Source: Andalucia godoyi
Lineage: Eukaryota; Discoba; Jakobea; Jakobida; Andaluciidae
NCBI GenBank assembly: GCA_009859145.1
Contig: VRVR01000037.1
Span: 76,892-140,891, forward strand
DNA: 64,000 nt
Direction: 5' to 3'
Under the pieces are notes generated by a model. That model saw only the letters and a program-made list of their open reading frames with translations, did not search any database and was not told the DNA's origin. Shown here piece by piece: positions 39,428-49,164 of this stretch; position 1 is the stretch's first letter; the number at the start of each line of letters is the position of its first letter. Made by a program: the position numbers and the translations under genes.

Positions 39428-41233
39428 ATGGAGAGCACGCCTCCAGCTCGAAAACGAGCAAAGAGAACTTCCCGGACTGAGGCGTTTGCTTCTCTGATTC
39501 ATTCGTTCCGGGTCTCGGACGATGACCCTCAGTCTGCACAATCGTCCTCCTCCTCCATTCCTCCTCATTCTGCGGCAATCGGCTACCCTCCCCTGTTCCT
39601 CCACCAACAATCTTCTTCTTCAAATCCACAAAATATCCCGTTTCCACATCTTTTCCATCCTCCGCTTCCCCCTTCTTCGTCGTCGTCTTCATCGTCATTA
39701 TCGGCTCCTCCTTCTTCCTCGGCTCCGTCGTCGTCGTCCTCGTTTTCGCTTCCATTCCACACAAGCAGTAATGGTTGTAGTAATTCTCAATTTCCATTGC
39801 TTCCGTTGCTGTCTTCGCTGTTTCATGTTAATAACCACCACCATAATAACAACAGCAGCAATAACGGCAGCAGCAGCAGCGGTGGTGGTGGTGGTGCGCT
39901 TGGCATCGGAACGGCGGACCTAGAAGCGGCCTTGTCTCGGAAGCAGCAGCTCCAGCAACCGCGACCGTTTGACGGACCGAGTGTATCGGCAACGTCGACT
40001 ATGGATATGTCAATGGATGACAGTACGTATCGCCAGCAACTTCATGCAATCTACTCGTCGCTCTTCAGTTCCGAGTCTGCACAACTGGGTAGTGCGATCA
40101 ATCACCACCAGCAGATGATCCACAGCAATGTTGCGGATGATGATAATGTTGATAGTGGTGGTGATGTCGTGGTTGATGATGCTGATCATCATTGTGGTAA
40201 TCACAATCACAATTACGATTGTATTGCGAATGGCAGGGGAAATACTGCTGGTTTCAATGGCCGAACTGCAAGTGTGAATGCAGCAACTCATGTAAATGTG
40301 AGTGCGAATGCGAATGCAGACGTGTTTAACCAACCGTTGCCTATAGTGTCTGTGCCGAATCCGTTGGAGAAGCCGACTCTGATGCTGAAGGCGGTCATTA
40401 GTCCCAATGAATTGTGCGATTCGGCGATCACGCTCGAGGATGATGACGGCTGCAACGCATCGAGTTTTTCAAAGCGGAACACTGATGCTCTTCTGGAACA
40501 AAAAACATACAATCACAGCATCCGTAACGGAAACACTAATTACGGCAACAATGGCAACAATGGCAATGATGGCAATGATGAGAAAAGTGGTCAGTTTCAA
40601 ATGTCAATTTCCGTCGATGGACACTATTGGTCCACGGTGCTCGACGAACCTCCGTCCAAGTTGCATTTGGAGGAACGGTCCTGTTCATCCGTGCCACAGT
40701 TCGCCCCCGCAAAGGATGCCGCAATGCAGGACTCGGAATGCGACATGTGTGCTGGGCGGGTCAATGGAACTGCAGGTAGTACTTGTGGTAATCATCATGG
40801 TAGCAGTAATGGCTTGAGTGCTGCTGGCAGTGCAGGGGAGGTGAAGATGGAAAGTGTGGCTGCGTCATCTCTTATTGACCAGTCTGTGTTTGCAGCTGTG
40901 TTTTCCGTGCTGCAGACTCCAGCTGCGATTGTGCGAATCGACGAACGGGTTGTGGCTGTGAATTCGGCATTTACTGCTGCGTTTGGATGGACAAACGAGG
41001 ATATCACACGAAACGTCATATCGTTTCGTGAGTTGCTGACTGATGATGATTACCCCGTGGCCATCGACTGCCGCCTGCGACTGCTCAATACGGACTGCGA
41101 TTGCGTGATTCAGTCTCACAAGGTTGCCCGAGCTCATTACGGCAGTTCGTCCGTCACGGGAAGCAACAACTGCGGGCGACATCGAAATGCCTCGAGCGCG
41201 CCGCTTTCCTCGTCCTGTGCTAGCTCGGGTTCG

Positions 41234-41274
<41 letters not shown>

Positions 41275-42046
41275 ATCATCCAGCTCTGCGTCCGTGTACT
41301 CCCATTTGGTGGGAATTGGGAATGTAGAGTATGTTCCGTCTCGATGCTCATCGACGATCGTGAGGCAGCCAAGCTCCCGCGATCCCGTGGCATACGTGTT
41401 TGAAGCGACTCCATGGGCAATGCTGGACCAAAGTCGAGTTTCCACCAATTTCCTGGAGAATATGCGGGTTGTCAACGCAGACGGTGTGACCGTTGTCAAA
41501 CCGCCCCCGCAATGCTGGATCCGAAGCAGGTTGCTGCAGTTCATCCGGTCGTCCCATCAGTCCATGCCCGAGCCTGTGATGCTTCTGAATCTTACCGATC
41601 CAATCGAGGCAAAGGTTTTGTGGGCTTCCGACGGCTGCATTCGTCTTATGGATCAAAAGGATCTGGTTGGACTTTCGCTGGGCGCCATTCGAGGGATTGG
41701 AAATTCAAATCTTTGCGGAATTTTAAAGGATCTTGCGCACTCTGCCCCAGAGAGATTTCGGGTAAAGTCGGAACTTCTTTATCCCCACAACTCGGTGACC
41801 TCTGTGCTGTGGAAAAGAGGACCAAGGAACGGAGGCTCAGAAGCTCTTGGACCCGCGCCTCACCAAATGCGTATTTATGTACAGGGTGCCAAGCTGTATG
41901 TCCGCGGAAGTGTCGACGGGCTTGGTTCTCCGCCGTCCGGAGACTCTGTCCGTGTGCTGTACTTGCTCTTTCTCGAGTGCCTAACTCCTTCCAAAGAGCG
42001 TCTCATGGAAATCCCACGACTTATGCAGGAAACAACGCCTTATTAG
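39428..42046 (+). CDS. PAS-domain protein with long low-complexity N-terminus
   Basis: 872 aa from ATG 39428 (MESTPPARKRAKRTSR); an upstream in-frame GTG at 39410 is ignored. The N-terminus holds a basic KRAKR nuclear-localisation-like motif, then about 450 residues rich in Ser, Asn, Gly and His. A PAS-like fold is recognisable at about residues 484-560 (PAAIVRIDERVVAVNSAF, then FGWTNEDITRN). The following 300 residues, including MLDQSRVSTNFLENM and a second globular part ending LFLECLTPSKERLMEI, are unassigned. The overall form suggests a sensor or transcription-related regulator; no kinase, bHLH or bZIP is visible. It is the first of three plus-strand genes in a row. Confidence 0.72.
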
Positions 42047-42501
42047 TTTTTTAATGATGTTTTCACCTATGTCGTTCTTCTCCGTTGTCGTCATGTGCGC
42101 GATTATTTTGGTGCTGTCTTTTTAATATTATTATTATTATTTTTAATTATGTCTTTTTGATTAGGTTTGTGTGAAATGTAAAGTATGCTAAATTGCAGAC
42201 TACTCTGATCACTCTGATCACGCAAAACACAACAAAAAGAAGAAAAGAAAAAGAATCTTGGTTGATGTGGACGAAAAGCACGGATCCTGAAAGTGGGATC
42301 GTTATCACTTATCACCTACTGAACGATATGTTGAGAGTGATAAAGTCTCACAGAGGAAGCAAAGAGAAAAGCCCACAATCGAGACTGATTGCTTGTGATT
42401 TTCTTTTTCTTTTCTTTTCCTCCTGCTCCTCCCTTCGCTCACGACTGCGCAACATCTTCGTCATCCGTTTTTCCGTTGTGTTGTGCGGATTTTGAAGGAA
42501 G
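42047..42501. other. Intergenic region PAS gene / membrane protein gene
   Basis: 455 bp. AT-rich with an ATT run at 42126-42140, likely the 3' UTR of the PAS gene, then mixed sequence with a pyrimidine-rich leader before 42502. No gene seen. Confidence 0.6.
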
Positions 42502-44040
42502 ATGACTGAGACAAAAGTGCTGAGAACAGACTGGGATGCTAATATGCATGCAGAAGCAGAAGCCACCACGGTAGGCTTGCTGGGCACAGTTTGTGGCTTC
42601 ATGATCTTCCTACTGAGTCTGCTGATGATGAAACGGTCTGTCTACCACTTCTGGAACACTACAAAGTCTCTGAATGAAGCAGCACTGGATCACGCAGGCA
42701 AGGAAGGAGCAACATGGAACCCATCGTGGCGGCAAAGATTTTGGCAAACGAGCGGAACCTATCGCATCCTGTACTCTGTCGTTGTTCTCACGTGTTTAAT
42801 CTGGACGACTGAGCAGTATGCAGTGTCGATGACCACGCTTGAATCGTACAGGAACGGTCCGCAAAAGGAGGCCGAGTACAACTACACTGTGCTTCCGAGC
42901 TGCGCCCAACTCGGCGGAGGGGCTATCGACACGCGGGCCTATCTGTGGTGTCCATACGGCTACACAGACTCGTGTCCACGGGGCTGTCAGTATTTCATCG
43001 GTCTAACGTTTCTTCACATCTTCTTCATGGCTTTGTTCTTCACAGTGGTTTACGGTATGTATTTCCATCTTCGCTCGGGGCCGTATTTCTGGAAGCGCCG
43101 CCTGGTCAGCGGTCTCTTTACATGTCCCATCACAGCACTCTTGGCAACCCGACTGTGCCCAACGTGCAAGACCCGGGTGTCGTACGCCTCGCTTCACGGC
43201 GTAGTGAAGAAACCGCTTCTGCAAGATATCTACGATCTCGAACCAAGCTTCCACAAGGATTCCACGTGGGTCTCCATCGCTCGCATCCATCTCAACCGAG
43301 ACGTTCCACTCCCAGCACCGTCTTCATCAGAGCAGATGACGCTGGATCGGTCGACAGACACCGCCGCCAACGGCATAACATCCAGGCTTTCGTCAGCAGA
43401 CTGTGAATCGCTGCAGACGATCCTCGAAACGCGGTTCGTGCTGTTTGAGCCTCAGTTCTGGATTTCGTCTTCGAGAGATGTGCGAAAAGGCGGAGCTCGA
43501 CTGCCGCTGTTTCCCAGAGACAAGGATGTCCCTCCTGAAAGCCCGATTTCTTCCGCTTCTGAAAGCGGCAGCAGCAGCGATGATATCGACAACGAGGCGG
43601 ACGACAGCGATGCATCGGATCGGCGGGAAAGGAAGCAACATGCAGACCATCGAGCGGCAATGGAATCGGAAGAGGAGAATCAGCAGCACGACTTTGTTTC
43701 ATTCAAAGATCGTATCCGCGCGAGCTGTGCGGGATGTCGGGCGCTGCATGCGTCTGAAAAGGGCTTGTTTCGGTATCAACCGTGGTTGATGCTCGCGGTC
43801 GGCATTGTGATCTTGGTGATTGGAAGACACTTCATCACCGTGGCCTATATAGGCTGTGTGGTGCTGCTTCCGATCTACACCGTCGAGTTCCACCATCAAA
43901 TGACACGCATTCGAAGACTGGAAATGCTCCATTCAATGTGCAAGACTGTGGAGCAGAGACTTCGCAAGAAACGGATGCTCCAGTCGCAAATGGGAAGGGT
44001 TGTCAACCTCCAGAACCTCAAGATCGACTCCCTCTCCTAG
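42502..44040 (+). CDS. Uncharacterised four-TM membrane protein with Cys-rich loop
   Basis: 512 aa. Predicted membrane segments are at about residues 24-46 (VGLLGTVCGFMIFLLSLLMM), 87-106, 166-188 (FLHIFFMALFFTVVYGM) and 425-455. The loop between TM2 and TM3 has an NYT N-glycosylation sequon and Cys residues in CAQLGGG and CPYGYTDSCPRGC, so it is probably lumenal or extracellular. A CPTCKTR motif follows TM3. The region about 300-400 is acidic and Ser-rich (disordered). I do not recognise a family; no transporter or enzyme motif is visible. Confidence 0.72.
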   Translation: MTETKVLRTDWDANMHAEAEATTVGLLGTVCGFMIFLLSLLMMKRSVYHFWNTTKSLNEAALDHAGKEGATWNPSWRQRFWQTSGTYRILYSVVVLTCLIWTTEQYAVSMTTLESYRNGPQKEAEYNYTVLPSCAQLGGGAIDTRAYLWCPYGYTDSCPRGCQYFIGLTFLHIFFMALFFTVVYGMYFHLRSGPYFWKRRLVSGLFTCPITALLATRLCPTCKTRVSYASLHGVVKKPLLQDIYDLEPSFHKDSTWVSIARIHLNRDVPLPAPSSSEQMTLDRSTDTAANGITSRLSSADCESLQTILETRFVLFEPQFWISSSRDVRKGGARLPLFPRDKDVPPESPISSASESGSSSDDIDNEADDSDASDRRERKQHADHRAAMESEEENQQHDFVSFKDRIRASCAGCRALHASEKGLFRYQPWLMLAVGIVILVIGRHFITVAYIGCVVLLPIYTVEFHHQMTRIRRLEMLHSMCKTVEQRLRKKRMLQSQMGRVVNLQNLKIDSLS

Positions 44041-44446
44041 CCTCACAGCTCTCTCTCCCACTCGTCTCCTTCGCTCCCTGGAGCCTGGGGCTCCTGCTTT
44101 TTCTCAACAGTCGCCGGCTGTAACGAAAAACAACAAACCGCGATCGTGACGATGCGATTTGACGTCATTGTCTCAAGTCCGTCCACTTACCAGCATCAAG
44201 GTCATGATTCTGATCTCTGACATACCCGATCGGCAAATTGAATTTGAAAACTTTGGTTGTTTGAAAGCGCTCAAAATCTCCAAAAGGCTGTTCTTTCAGT
44301 TTCAGTTTCAGTTTCAGTTTCAGTTTCAGTTTTTGTTTTTGTTTTTGTTTTTGTTTTTGTTTTTGTTTTTTGCTAAAGAAATATCTCCAGTCCGATCAGC
44401 TGATTTCTTCTTCTTTTTTAATAACAAAGGAAACGTTTAGCGCACA
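44041..44446. other. Intergenic region with TTTCAG and TTTTTG hexamer arrays
   Basis: 406 bp upstream of the CHCH gene. Apart from the hexamer arrays at 44294-44370 it shows no feature. TSS and 5' UTR of the CHCH gene should lie here. Confidence 0.6.
44294..44370. repeat. (TTTCAG)n to (TTTTTG)n compound hexamer repeat
   Basis: About six TTTCAG units pass directly into about six TTTTTG units, ending 77 bp before the ATG of the CHCH gene. Confidence 0.9.
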
Positions 44447-45334
44447 ATGGGCCAGAAATCGCGATACACTGGATCTTCGCGATCGTCTTCATCTTCTTCT
44501 TCAGCGTCTCATCCGTCTTCTTTGAGCAGCTCTGCTTCGCATCATCGCGCGTCTGTGCCTATGCCAAGTGCTCCTTCAAAGCCTGCGATGGCCCCTGCGA
44601 TGGCCCCGATGCCTTCGAATGCGTCCCGAGCGACTGCATACCAGAATATTTCGTCTTCTTCCAAGACTGCGTCTGCACCGTCCTCTGCATCTTCCGTGTC
44701 TTCTGGATCGCACTCTTCTTACTCCACATCCGCAAATCACGCTTCTGGAGCATCTGGGGCTGCTGCTGCTGCTGCGCCCGCGTCAAACTCAAGGTTCTTT
44801 GGCGCTTCGACCTCGACAGCGAGCAACACCCCGCAGCACCAGCAGCAGCACTACCCGGTTCCGACACAGCATGCTCCGATGGCAAATCCGCAGCAGCCGG
44901 CATTTGTTCCGCAAACTCAGTCGTCCGGAGGCGGAATCGGCTCGTTTGTTGGAAACTTTGCAACGAATGTGGCGACCATGGCTGTTGGGCATGCGGCAGG
45001 ACGCGCGTTGGACCGCGCGATCACCGGCAGCGGATCGTCGAATCAGGCTTCCGAGAATGGTGGTCAGTCCCAGGTCCCGATGCAGGCTCCTGTGAATGGA
45101 TCGTCTGTTGGAAATGCACCGGCGTATGAAATGTCCGGTAGGGGAAGTGCTGGTGGACAGTGGGAATATGGAGTCGACCCATCGCTTGAGAAGACCGCCT
45201 GCGGAGTGCCGTACACGCAGTTCATCCAGTGCATGAGACAGACTTCGGGAGACCGTGGCGCTTGCAAGTGGTATTTGGACATGCTGGATCAGTGCAAGGC
45301 ATCCGGTGGTGCTTCCGAAAAGACTTTCTCCTAA
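44447..45334 (+). CDS. Twin CX9C CHCH-domain protein (CHCHD2/CHCHD10/MIX17 family)
   Basis: 295 aa. The C-terminus has two CX9C motifs, CGVPYTQFIQC and CKWYLDMLDQC, which fold as a disulfide-linked helical hairpin in the mitochondrial intermembrane space (MIA40 substrate). Before it lies the family's hydrophobic Gly/Ala helix (FVGNFATNVATMAVGHAAGR). The N-terminal 150 residues are Ser/Ala/Gln-rich and disordered, longer than in animal CHCHD2 (about 150 aa in total). The order of parts matches CHCHD2/10 and yeast Mix17, which act in cristae organisation and respiratory-chain regulation. Which member it represents cannot be told. Confidence 0.88.
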   Translation: MGQKSRYTGSSRSSSSSSSASHPSSLSSSASHHRASVPMPSAPSKPAMAPAMAPMPSNASRATAYQNISSSSKTASAPSSASSVSSGSHSSYSTSANHASGASGAAAAAAPASNSRFFGASTSTASNTPQHQQQHYPVPTQHAPMANPQQPAFVPQTQSSGGGIGSFVGNFATNVATMAVGHAAGRALDRAITGSGSSNQASENGGQSQVPMQAPVNGSSVGNAPAYEMSGRGSAGGQWEYGVDPSLEKTACGVPYTQFIQCMRQTSGDRGACKWYLDMLDQCKASGGASEKTFS

Positions 45335-45895
45335 ATCAGCGATGGGGCACGTTGGCGTATGTGATACTTGTGTTACTTTGCTGCCCTTTTCTCTGCGTGT
45401 TCTATTAGATTTCATAAATTGATTCTCTTTTCTCTTCTTTTATATGTATATTTATTTATTTAATGTATAACCTCGAGCCAAAAACGTCTGGTGGACGACT
45501 GTGAATATCATCGGATAGTACGGCTGGGTTGGCAGCTGTTGAATGAAGGCCGACCGTTTTCTTCTGCAGAGTGCTGCTACCGGTTGCTGTCGTCGTTGTT
45601 GCTGTCGTTGTTGTTGTTGTCGCGGAGGCGTAGGTGTGCAGTCGATGCCCCAATGAGACACTGTCGAATTGTAAAAGTCACTTTACGCCAAGTAATCTGT
45701 CTGAGGCGCAGCATGCAAGCTAAATGTTTGGAGAGGTTTGGGTCGGAGGGTAATACTTGAATTCTTGATCATTTTACTTCCTTATTATTATTATTGCATT
45801 GTATTGCATTGTTTTGTTTTTGTTTTGCTTTGTGTTTGTTATTTGTCTTGTACATTGCCTGCGTGACGGGGCATGAGGGTCGGCAGTAGGCACTA
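45335..45895. other. Convergent 3' region CHCH gene / EF-hand-RCC1 gene
   Basis: 561 bp between convergent stops. Open frames on both strands around 45456-45760 code Gln/Asn- or Leu-rich repeats and match nothing I know. GTT/GTC repeats (about 45585-45625) and an ATT run (45784-45795) are present. Confidence 0.55.
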
Positions 45896-47644
45896 CTAGT
45901 TGGCAAGAGAGCGCAGAGTGTTGACGATAAAGACGGTGTGAGTCTCGCCACAGTCGACTTTCGAGGCGCCGTCAATGTGCGAAATAAACTGAGGGGACGA
46001 GTAGAATGCGGTTCGAGGTTCTGAAGAGTCCCCCGGCAACGATCCTTTTGCGACATCAGGAGGATGAATGCCAAGCTGCATGCTATCATTGGCACCCCAT
46101 GCCCAGATCTTCCCGCTATCTGTAGCGATCACGGAATGAAATCCTCCGCAGGCCACACGCCGAGGCTTCGAATCGACCTGTCCCATGAGCTTGGCGACCA
46201 GCCGAGGTATGTTTTCATCGGCTTCTCGGCCGTGGCCGAGGCGTCCAGAAAGTCCGCATCCAAAAGAATACACATCGCCGTTGTTGAGAAGAACAAGGTT
46301 GTGTGACGCTCCACAGCTGACTTCTCGAACTCGATGCTCATGTTCCTTCGTTGCAAGCAACTTTGCAAAAAACTCAATTCGAGAAGGACATATCCTTGGA
46401 TGCAAGTCCCCGTGTCCAAGTCGACCGTTGCGGCCGCAACCCCAGGAGAATACCTGGCCAGCCTCATCGACTGCCAGTGCGTGGAATGGGCCGGCGGCGA
46501 TAAGGTGGATGCGTTTAGCGGTTGGAGGAAATTCAATCTTCTTCGGGGTCTTTTCAAAGGCCATTTCATGCTGCAGTGCAGGAGAGGCCTCACTGACAGG
46601 AAGGGGCAGAGGAACGCCGAGCCAGCCTTCCGGGTTCGACCCCCATCCGAACAGCTCACCCTTGTCTGAAATTCCAAATGAGCGCTTTCCGCTGCACGCG
46701 ATCTTTCGAAACACAACATTTGCTGGGGCAGATACTGGCCCCAAGTTTCGCCGCGATACGTCCATACCGCTGCCAAGCTGTCCCATGGACCCTGTTCCAG
46801 CACCAAAGATCCTTCCCGAAGTCATCAGCACAAGGAAATGTGCATCGCCGCATGCAACTTGGGCAAACTGCTGGCCTGCAGGCAGCAGAAATTTTTCGAC
46901 CAAGTGAAGTGGCCGGCGCGTCGAAGTCCGTTCGATTCCCCATTTACCCCACACAAAAAGATCATTCTTTGCACTGACTGCCACACAGAACCGCTGTCCA
47001 CTGGCGACCGAGTGGCACCCCATCGATTCCAGTTGTCTGAACTCGACAGATTCTCGCGAACAGTCAGTATCTGGTAGTCCAAGCTGCCCCTCCAGACCTC
47101 GCCCATGCACAAACAGTTTCAACGAGTCCATGACGGACGATATGCTCTTGTACAGCTTTGTAAAACTTGGCAGATCGCCACTGCGAATCCTCGATATGAT
47201 CGAAACAAACTCTCGGAAGTCAACAGTGCCGCTCCGGTCTTCGTCTGCCTCGGCCACAAACAACCGAATCTCATGATCCGTGGCGGTGAGACCGAACTTC
47301 TTGCAGAGCATCTTGATTTCGTCCGGCGATATTTCCCCGGAATTGTCATAGTCAAACTGGGAGAACTTGGCGTGCAGAGTCCGGACTTCGGCAACCGGCA
47401 TCTCATACGTTTGCGCGTAGTCCAAAATCATCCTTTCGAGTTTTTCTTCTGGATCGTCCTCCACTGCGACCTGATCTTGCGCCCCGGTCTCTGCTGGAAC
47501 TTCTTCGGCTGATCCTCCTCTGCTTCTGCTCGTCCGCTCATCATTGTCTTCGTCATCCGCTGCACCACCACCATTGTAATTCTCCTCACCATGGCCATGA
47601 TCATCAACATCACTGTTTTTACTGCTCTGAATGCCGTTCTCCAT
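45896..47644 (-). CDS. EF-hand / RCC1-repeat fusion protein
   Basis: 582 aa. After an acidic N-terminus (about 1-75) come two EF-hands with complete calcium loops, DYDNSGEISPDE (about residues 105) and DEDRSGTVDFRE (about 140). RCC1 repeats fill residues about 185-580 (FVHGRGLEGQLGLP, GCGRNGRLGHGDLHPR, SFGCGLSGRLGHGREADEN, AWGANDSMQLGI), enough for a full beta-propeller. EF-hand pairs sense Ca2+; RCC1 propellers serve as GEFs or protein-binding platforms. No other catalytic domain is present. The combination suggests a Ca2+-controlled propeller, but the partner is unknown. Confidence 0.85.
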   Translation of the reverse strand: MENGIQSSKNSDVDDHGHGEENYNGGGAADDEDNDERTSRSRGGSAEEVPAETGAQDQVAVEDDPEEKLERMILDYAQTYEMPVAEVRTLHAKFSQFDYDNSGEISPDEIKMLCKKFGLTATDHEIRLFVAEADEDRSGTVDFREFVSIISRIRSGDLPSFTKLYKSISSVMDSLKLFVHGRGLEGQLGLPDTDCSRESVEFRQLESMGCHSVASGQRFCVAVSAKNDLFVWGKWGIERTSTRRPLHLVEKFLLPAGQQFAQVACGDAHFLVLMTSGRIFGAGTGSMGQLGSGMDVSRRNLGPVSAPANVVFRKIACSGKRSFGISDKGELFGWGSNPEGWLGVPLPLPVSEASPALQHEMAFEKTPKKIEFPPTAKRIHLIAAGPFHALAVDEAGQVFSWGCGRNGRLGHGDLHPRICPSRIEFFAKLLATKEHEHRVREVSCGASHNLVLLNNGDVYSFGCGLSGRLGHGREADENIPRLVAKLMGQVDSKPRRVACGGFHSVIATDSGKIWAWGANDSMQLGIHPPDVAKGSLPGDSSEPRTAFYSSPQFISHIDGASKVDCGETHTVFIVNTLRSLAN

Positions 47645-47971
47645 CTTGCATGTTCCTCATTGTATCTCTCCCATATCTCGACTCGTGATGATATATACAC
47701 AGTGCCCCACGACAAGAGCAAAAAAAGGCAGGTTACTTCTTGGGGAAGAAGCTACTCGGCTACAGGAACCGACTTCTGAACCACACTGCGTCCTCCAACT
47801 GTTGTACACAACTCCGTTTCCGTCGTTTCGATCGACGCATGTCGAAACTCGCTCCTTTGACTGCACTTTGCTCATTGCTGCTTGTTCGCCAAAGAGTTAT
47901 TAGGTGTTTTTTTTTTAATGTACTTCTGGTTTTTTCATATTTTCATTTTCAAATAGGTGCATGGCATTGGG
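47645..47971. other. Divergent EF-hand-RCC1 / EIF1AD upstream region
   Basis: 327 bp. The last 60 bp before EIF1AD are T-rich and end in TTTCAAATAG just 15 nt before the ATG, which looks like an intron acceptor. A 5'-UTR intron or an upstream coding exon is possible, but I see no GTATG donor. Confidence 0.5.
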
Positions 47972-48667
47972 ATGTTTCGATCTCGAAAGCATGTGACGAC
48001 TGCTTTTTTGCAGACGCTTCCTGAGCTGTCTATGAGCACCGAGTATGTTGCGCAAGTCGTGGAGACTCGTGGGAATTCGATGTTCTATGTGTCGATTGCG
48101 CCGCATCCAGCAAGCATGAGCAGCTGCTCGACTTCCGAAAACATTCAGTTTGCATTGGTGAAACTCCCTAGCAAATTCCACAAGGCCATTTGGATCCGGC
48201 GCGGTTCGTTTGTGATTGTGAACCTTGATGTGTCGATGGCGATTGAAAAAGGAAGTGCCGCCGCCGCCACCACCAATGCAAATGCAAATGCAAACTCGAA
48301 CGCGATCAGCAGCAGTAAGCATAATAGCGGTCCTAGTAATGGTATTGTGTGGGGCGAAATTGTACATATTGTCGACCAGAAGGGAATTCGGCATTTGAAG
48401 GAGCTGGGACAGTGGACGTTTTCAGAAACCGCAGTTCCAGAAGTTGTTGGTGATCCGGACGAGAACGAGCCAAGCAGCGCAAGTGTGGCAGGTGACTTTC
48501 TCTCTCATGAAGGAGAAGATGGTGAGGACGAGGGTGAGGACGATGATAATGGCGACTGCGAAGGAAAGCAGGAGGAGGTCTTTGTGAATCGGAACAGAAG
48601 AAGGTTTGTGGTATATGCTTCGGATTCCGAAGCGTCAGACAATGAAGACACTGAGTTTCATTCCTAG
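47972..48667 (+). CDS. EIF1AD: EIF1AD-type eIF1A-like RNA-binding protein
   Basis: 231 aa from ATG 47972 (MFRSRKHVTTAFLQTLPEL); the in-frame GTG at 47957 is likely intronic or untranslated. The OB-fold (about residues 20-115) carries FALVKLPSKFHKAIWIRRGSF, matching the S1-IF1 fold of EIF1AD, and the C-terminus has the family's acidic stretch with VNRNRRRF followed by Ser/Asp/Glu. EIF1AD takes part in late 40S ribosome maturation in animals. A low-complexity Ala/Asn insert occupies about residues 90-115. Confidence 0.85.
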   Translation: MFRSRKHVTTAFLQTLPELSMSTEYVAQVVETRGNSMFYVSIAPHPASMSSCSTSENIQFALVKLPSKFHKAIWIRRGSFVIVNLDVSMAIEKGSAAAATTNANANANSNAISSSKHNSGPSNGIVWGEIVHIVDQKGIRHLKELGQWTFSETAVPEVVGDPDENEPSSASVAGDFLSHEGEDGEDEGEDDDNGDCEGKQEEVFVNRNRRRFVVYASDSEASDNEDTEFHS

Positions 48668-49164
48668 AGAATCCCCCTTTGGAAAAGAAGAAAAAGAAAA
48701 GAAAATGTCATAATGTACATTGCGCCCGAGTACGCCATCGGCACCGAGCATTTTTTGGAAGCGCCTGCTATTTATTAGTACTAAATGTTATCACTGTGAT
48801 TTGCAGCATTATCTTCGATGCATGTTTTTTAAATTTCTTGGTTGATCGGTTGGTTGGTTGGCAGGGCTGTGGCATTGGCAACTTGGCAGGCATTGCAGAC
48901 CAGTCGGTAAATGCTATATCCGGCACTGTGCGTTGCAAATATCATTCGTAGGAGCAAAAGGGACACGATAGGAAATTTTCGTAGTGCCGCTTTTTCAACG
49001 GCCGATCGCTTTGTCTGGCTTTTTCTTCTTTTATTTTTGCGAACTGCCACGCTTGGTTGTGGGGTTTTTATGCCAATTTTTTGTTTTTGAATTTGGAAGC
49101 AGCAGTGGTTTAGTCTGTTCTGCATTCGCAAAGAAAGAGGGCTCTTGTTTTGTTGGTTTGGGGC
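48668..49164. other. Intergenic region EIF1AD / 320-aa protein gene
   Basis: 497 bp. A short frame around 48864-48950 (GCGIGNLAGIADQSVNAISG) follows an acceptor-like TTGGCAG but ends at a stop within 30 residues and matches nothing I know. The remainder is T-rich leader-like sequence. Confidence 0.5.

Noticed and set aside
45456-45760. Overlapping frames on both strands after the CHCH gene
   Set aside because: Composed of GTT/AAC repeats giving Gln/Asn or Leu runs; no homology and inside the likely 3' UTR.
47957-47971. GTG start five codons upstream of EIF1AD
   Set aside because: Not an ATG and directly follows an acceptor-like AAATAG; ATG 47972 fits the family.
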